A stretch of DNA of 64,000 nucleotides from JBCFAY01 sp038562375 (GTDB taxonomy: Bacteria; Bacillota; Clostridia; Christensenellales; CAG-138). The notes below the pieces were generated by a model. That model did no database searches. It was not told the DNA's origin and saw nothing but the letters and a program-made list of their open reading frames with translations. The stretch covers positions 1-64,000 of the forward strand of contig JBCFAY010000001.1 of NCBI GenBank assembly GCA_038562375.1, read 5' to 3'. Numbering within the stretch: the first letter of the stretch is position 1; each line of letters opens with the position of its first letter. Positions 60,950 to 64,000 of the stretch are shown piece by piece. The translations under genes and the position numbers were made by a program.

Positions 60950-62227
60950 TTATAGCCCCTGTAGGATCCTTTCGCGGATCTGTTCCGCGTGTTCCTTGAC
61001 GCGGCCCACCGCCGCGGCGCAGATTTTAGTTCCGTCGAGCACCTCCGGCAGGATCCCCATGACGTGATCCATCGTGATGCCCTCGATCTGCGCGAGACGC
61101 TCCTCCTCGGTATAGACCTTGCCCAAGAGCAGCTCCGACTTGCCGATCGCGTTCATCCTGCCCGACGTGCCTTCCTGACCGAGCAGGAAATTGCCCTTGA
61201 GCTGTTCCTTGCTGCGGATAAATTCCTCGCGGGTCAAGCCTTCCTTGCGCATGCGCCTCAATTCCTCGAGCATCAGGTCGACGACCTGCACCGCCTGCTT
61301 TTCGCCCGTACCGGCATACATCGCAAAACAGCCGACGCCGACATAGCTCACCGGGTAGGAGTAGACCGAGTACGCAAGGCCCTTTTCCTCGCGGATCTTC
61401 TGGAACAGGCGGGAGCTCATGCTTCCGCCGAGCGCGTTATTTAGCACGAAGAGCGGATATTGCCCGTCGCGGTCGATGCCGTAGCCCGGCATGCCGATGC
61501 AGATATGCACCTGCTCGACATCTTTTTCGACCGCTTTAAAGCGGTTCCCGGGCTTGACGTCGTGCGGGAACGGCGGGAGGCGTCCGGGGCCGCTATGCGC
61601 TTTGAAGCGCTCCTCGACGAGCTGTGCAACGCGCTCTTCGGAAACGTTCCCGGCGCACGAGATCACCGTGTTTTCGGGCGTATAGTGGCTCTTCATATAG
61701 GAGAGCAGCACGTCGCGCGTAAAGCCGCGCACGCTCTCCACGCTGCCTAGGATGGGCTTTGAGAGCGCGCCGTCCTCGAAATAAACGTCCGAGAGCGATT
61801 CGTGCGCAAGGTCCTCGGGGCTGTCCTCCATCATGAGGATTTCCTCGCAGACGACGCCTTTTTCCTTCTCGATCTCTTTCTCATCAAAGCTCGAATTGAG
61901 CACGATGTCCGAGAGCAGGTCAACCGCCTTCTCCAGATGCTCGTCCAGCACCTTGGCGTAAAAACAGGTGCAGTCCTTGGACGTGAAAGCGTTGAGCGTG
62001 CCGCCGATACCGTCCATCTGCGCCGCGATATCCGATGCGGAGCGCGTAGGCGTACCCTTGAAGAGCATATGCTCGATAAAATGCGACGCGCCGGATTCCC
62101 TGGCGCTCTCGCGGATGGAGCCGGTGCCGATCCACACGCCCAGGCACGCCGAGCGGTAATGCGTGAGGGGCTCCGTGATGATTCGTATCCCGTTTTGAAG
62201 TTTTCTGCGATGTACCATAATACTCAT
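60950..62227 (-). CDS. M16-family zinc peptidase (MlpA-like)
   Basis: A 425-residue protein. The inverted zinc motif HFIEH is at 49-53 with the downstream glutamate expected in KEKGVVCEEILM. The second, inactive half is complete (QYPLFVLNNALGGSMSSRLFQKIREEKGLAYSVYS). No signal peptide, so cytoplasmic. In Bacillus the homologue MlpA follows ylxY and pnp; the same order is kept here, with a 4-base overlap with the ylxY-like gene. Confidence 0.94.
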   Translation of the reverse strand: MSIMVHRRKLQNGIRIITEPLTHYRSACLGVWIGTGSIRESARESGASHFIEHMLFKGTPTRSASDIAAQMDGIGGTLNAFTSKDCTCFYAKVLDEHLEKAVDLLSDIVLNSSFDEKEIEKEKGVVCEEILMMEDSPEDLAHESLSDVYFEDGALSKPILGSVESVRGFTRDVLLSYMKSHYTPENTVISCAGNVSEERVAQLVEERFKAHSGPGRLPPFPHDVKPGNRFKAVEKDVEQVHICIGMPGYGIDRDGQYPLFVLNNALGGSMSSRLFQKIREEKGLAYSVYSYPVSYVGVGCFAMYAGTGEKQAVQVVDLMLEELRRMRKEGLTREEFIRSKEQLKGNFLLGQEGTSGRMNAIGKSELLLGKVYTEEERLAQIEGITMDHVMGILPEVLDGTKICAAAVGRVKEHAEQIRERILQGL

Positions 62228-62937
62228 CCTGTCCGGCCGGCAGCAACAACGTCCCCGACGGGGACCACCTCCAGCCCTTTTTGCTTGAGCGCCGCGATGA
62301 TCTGCGGCAGCGCACGCGCCGCCGCAGCCGTCGGCTGCATCAATAGTATAGTGCCATCAAACGGTTGATCCAATGCACGCGCGAGGATTTCCGTTTCGTC
62401 GCCCCGCGCGCTCAGAAGATCGACCGTGCAGAGGATGTGCACAAGGCCCAGGGCCTGCGCCGCGCGCGTGGAGTTTGGGATCGAGCGCGTGCCCGAATAA
62501 TAGAATGAAGCCGTGACGCCGCATCCGTTTTTGATCGCCGAAACCGAAGCGTCCAAATCCTCCATCACGAACGGAAGATCCCCGTCGTTCCCGGGATCCA
62601 TGCCCATTGTGCCGATTTCATGCCCATCCGCCGCGATCCTGCGCAGCAGCTCGGGATTGTCCTTCGCCCATGTTCCGCCGACGCAGAACGTGATATGGGT
62701 GCCGGAAGCCTGCAGTTCGTCCAATATAGACTCGAGCGCCGCCGCATTCCAGTCCACCGCCACGTAGAGGGCGGCCTTGCCCTCGCCCTGCCCGCGATAG
62801 ATCGGACCCGCGTACAACGTGCCCATCACGCTCTGCACATTTGGGTGCGAGGTCGCGACATACAGCAGTATAATCAAGCAAGCCAGCAGTATGTTTACCA
62901 TCTGGCGTCCCAATACGCCTCGCCTTTGTGTTTTCAT
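62224..62937 (-). CDS. YlxY-like polysaccharide deacetylase-fold protein, probably non-catalytic
   Basis: A 237-residue protein with an N-terminal membrane anchor (about 13-28). The NodB-like barrel is recognisable (ESILDELQASGTHITFCVGG, RRIAADGHEIGTMGM, FYYSGTRSIPN), but the usual metal/catalytic residues are altered: the FDDGP aspartates are replaced (VAVDWNAAA), and the HSxxH site reads HEIGTMGMD. Deacetylase activity is therefore unlikely or different. It lies between pnp and the M16 gene, matching the pnp-ylxY-mlpA order of Bacillus. Confidence 0.85.
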   Translation of the reverse strand: MKTQRRGVLGRQMVNILLACLIILLYVATSHPNVQSVMGTLYAGPIYRGQGEGKAALYVAVDWNAAALESILDELQASGTHITFCVGGTWAKDNPELLRRIAADGHEIGTMGMDPGNDGDLPFVMEDLDASVSAIKNGCGVTASFYYSGTRSIPNSTRAAQALGLVHILCTVDLLSARGDETEILARALDQPFDGTILLMQPTAAAARALPQIIAALKQKGLEVVPVGDVVAAGRTG

Positions 62938-63005
62938 CGGGAGTCCTCCTCGCGCTTGCTCTTATCCCATACTTATTCGTGCGCGAGGCGGCCTATACCG
63001 GAAGG

Positions 63006-63078
63006 GAAAGGGATTCGAGAACCCTTTGCCTTACAAAACGCAGAATGCAGGCAAAGCGCTTAGGAAGCTCTGCCTGCA
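63006..63078 (-). other. Hairpins downstream of pnp
   Basis: After the pnp stop the minus strand has TGCAGGCA/TGCCTGCA around a 17-base loop (63046-63078), then AAAGGG/CCCTTT with TTC/GAA inside (about 63009-63029). Neither has a good T tract; they may limit 3' decay or act as weak terminators. Confidence 0.4.
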
Positions 63079-63099
63079 AACAAATTCAATTTTACCGGG

Positions 63100-64000
63100 T
63101 TATTTCTGCTCCTCGGGCAAGAGGCCCTTGCGCGTAAGGTTGATCTTGCCCTGCGGCGTGATCTCGGTAACGCGTACGAGGATTTCGTCCCCGATGTTGA
63201 CCTCGTCCTCGACCTTCTCCACGCGGTGGTTGGCGAGCTTGGAGATGTGCACGAGCCCGTCCTTGCCCGGTTTGAGCTCGACGAACGCGCCGATCGGCAG
63301 TATGCGCACGACCTTGCCGTAGTATACGTCGCCGACCGTGATGTCGCGCACGATCGTCTCGATGATCTTGCGCGCCTTGGCGGCCGCCGAAGCGTCCGGC
63401 GAGGCGATGAACACGCGGCCGTCGTCCTCCAGGTCGATCTTGTCCACGCCGCTGTCGGCGATGATCTTGTTGATCGTCTTGCCGCCGGAGCCGATGACCT
63501 CGCGGATCTTGTCCGGATGGATCGTGAACTGAATGATGCGCGGCGCGTACTCGGACATCTCGGGACGCGGCTCGGCGATGGTCTCGGCCATCTTGTCCAG
63601 GATGAACAGGCGGCCCTTGCGCGCCTGCTCGAGCGCGCGCGTAAGGATCTCTTCGTCGATGCCCTTGATCTTGATATCCATCTGGATCGCGGTGATTCCC
63701 TCGTGCGTGCCCGCGACCTTGAAATCCATATCTCCGAGGAAGTCCTCAAGGCCCTGGATATCCGTCAGTATCGCGATGTTGCCGTTCGACTCGTCCTTGA
63801 TAAGCCCCATGGCGACGCCCGCGACGGGCTTTTTGAGCGGTACGCCGGCGTCCATCAAAGCGAGCGTGCTCGCGCAGATCGAAGCCTGCGAGGTCGAGCC
63901 GTTGGAACTGATGACCTCGGACACGAGGCGCATCGCATAGGGGAACTCCGCCTCATCCGGGAGCACGGGCAAGAGAGCGCGCTCCGCGAGCGCGCCGTGG
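63100..64000 (-). CDS. pnp: Polyribonucleotide nucleotidyltransferase, 3' part of the gene
   Basis: About 300 C-terminal residues are present; the gene continues beyond the right edge of the window. The visible part begins in the second RNase PH domain (HGALAERALLPVLPDEAEFPYAMRL, with TDIQGLEDFLGDMDFKVAGT), followed by the KH domain (IREVIGSGGKTINKI) and the S1 domain (VYYGKVVRILPIGAFVEL). It ends soon after S1, without a long tail. PNPase degrades RNA from the 3' end with phosphate. Confidence 0.96.
   Translation of the reverse strand, partial: HGALAERALLPVLPDEAEFPYAMRLVSEVISSNGSTSQASICASTLALMDAGVPLKKPVAGVAMGLIKDESNGNIAILTDIQGLEDFLGDMDFKVAGTHEGITAIQMDIKIKGIDEEILTRALEQARKGRLFILDKMAETIAEPRPEMSEYAPRIIQFTIHPDKIREVIGSGGKTINKIIADSGVDKIDLEDDGRVFIASPDASAAAKARKIIETIVRDITVGDVYYGKVVRILPIGAFVELKPGKDGLVHISKLANHRVEKVEDEVNIGDEILVRVTEITPQGKINLTRKGLLPEEQK

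Overview
The window looks like a chromosomal segment of an anaerobic, endospore-forming member of the Clostridia. It carries spoIVA, spoVAC/AD/AE, Rex, NADH-linked electron-bifurcating-type flavoprotein subunits, a T-box leader, many ABC importers with lipoprotein receptors, and a high G+C content with strong Shine-Dalgarno sites. The affiliation comes from gene content only; a Christensenellales-like lineage is possible but cannot be shown from here. I saw no rRNA, complete tRNA, CRISPR array, prophage or transposase.

Layout. 0-9 kb (mostly minus strand): spoIVA, the redox repressor rex with its own promoter and palindrome, a nitroreductase, and the excision-repair genes uvrA and uvrB behind a small Dabb-barrel protein. 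9-16.5 kb: a complete BMP-family (nucleoside-type) ABC importer preceded by a YesM/YesN-like two-component system. 16.8-19.6 kb: homoserine dehydrogenase, type III pantothenate kinase and an ECF transporter S component, followed by a divergent VanW-domain protein. 21.5-23.8 kb: the spoVA operon, led by two small genes of 53 and 47 codons.

24-42 kb is the main accessory region, a carbohydrate-use locus built around a ROK repressor. Leftward from the repressor run a lipoprotein receptor, two permeases, a GH38 alpha-mannosidase and a phosphomannose-isomerase-like cupin. Rightward run a PfkB kinase, a FucI/AraA-type isomerase, a cupin-like protein, a class II aldolase, a GH31 glycosidase, a PepV-like dipeptidase and an aldose epimerase. 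Together they describe import, debranching, isomerisation, phosphorylation and aldol cleavage of a sugar I cannot name. The importer has no ATPase of its own; an MsmX-type ATPase at 42.6-43.8 kb, flanked by hairpin-rich DNA, probably energises it.

44-49 kb: a second BMP-family importer of the same design, with a long leader of about 550 nt. 49.5-52.8 kb: a four-gene NuoE/HATPase/2Fe-2S/NuoF operon without a hydrogenase catalytic subunit next to it. 53-55.2 kb: an acyl-CoA ligase behind a T-box riboswitch whose specifier reads as leucine (CUC), with a perfect-consensus promoter placed over the stop codon of ygiQ. 55.2-64 kb: ygiQ, a DUF5665-type membrane protein, a mini-DivIVA, sepF, yggS, a HlyD-like adaptor, a dUTPase-like protein, an M16 peptidase, a YlxY-like degenerate deacetylase and the 3' part of pnp, the last three in the gene order known from Bacillus.

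The most interesting items are the leucine T-box in front of an acyl-CoA ligase, the unassigned sugar pathway with its compact divergent control region, the hairpin array beside msmX, the two small spoVA-leading genes, and several structured leaders and palindromic repeats.
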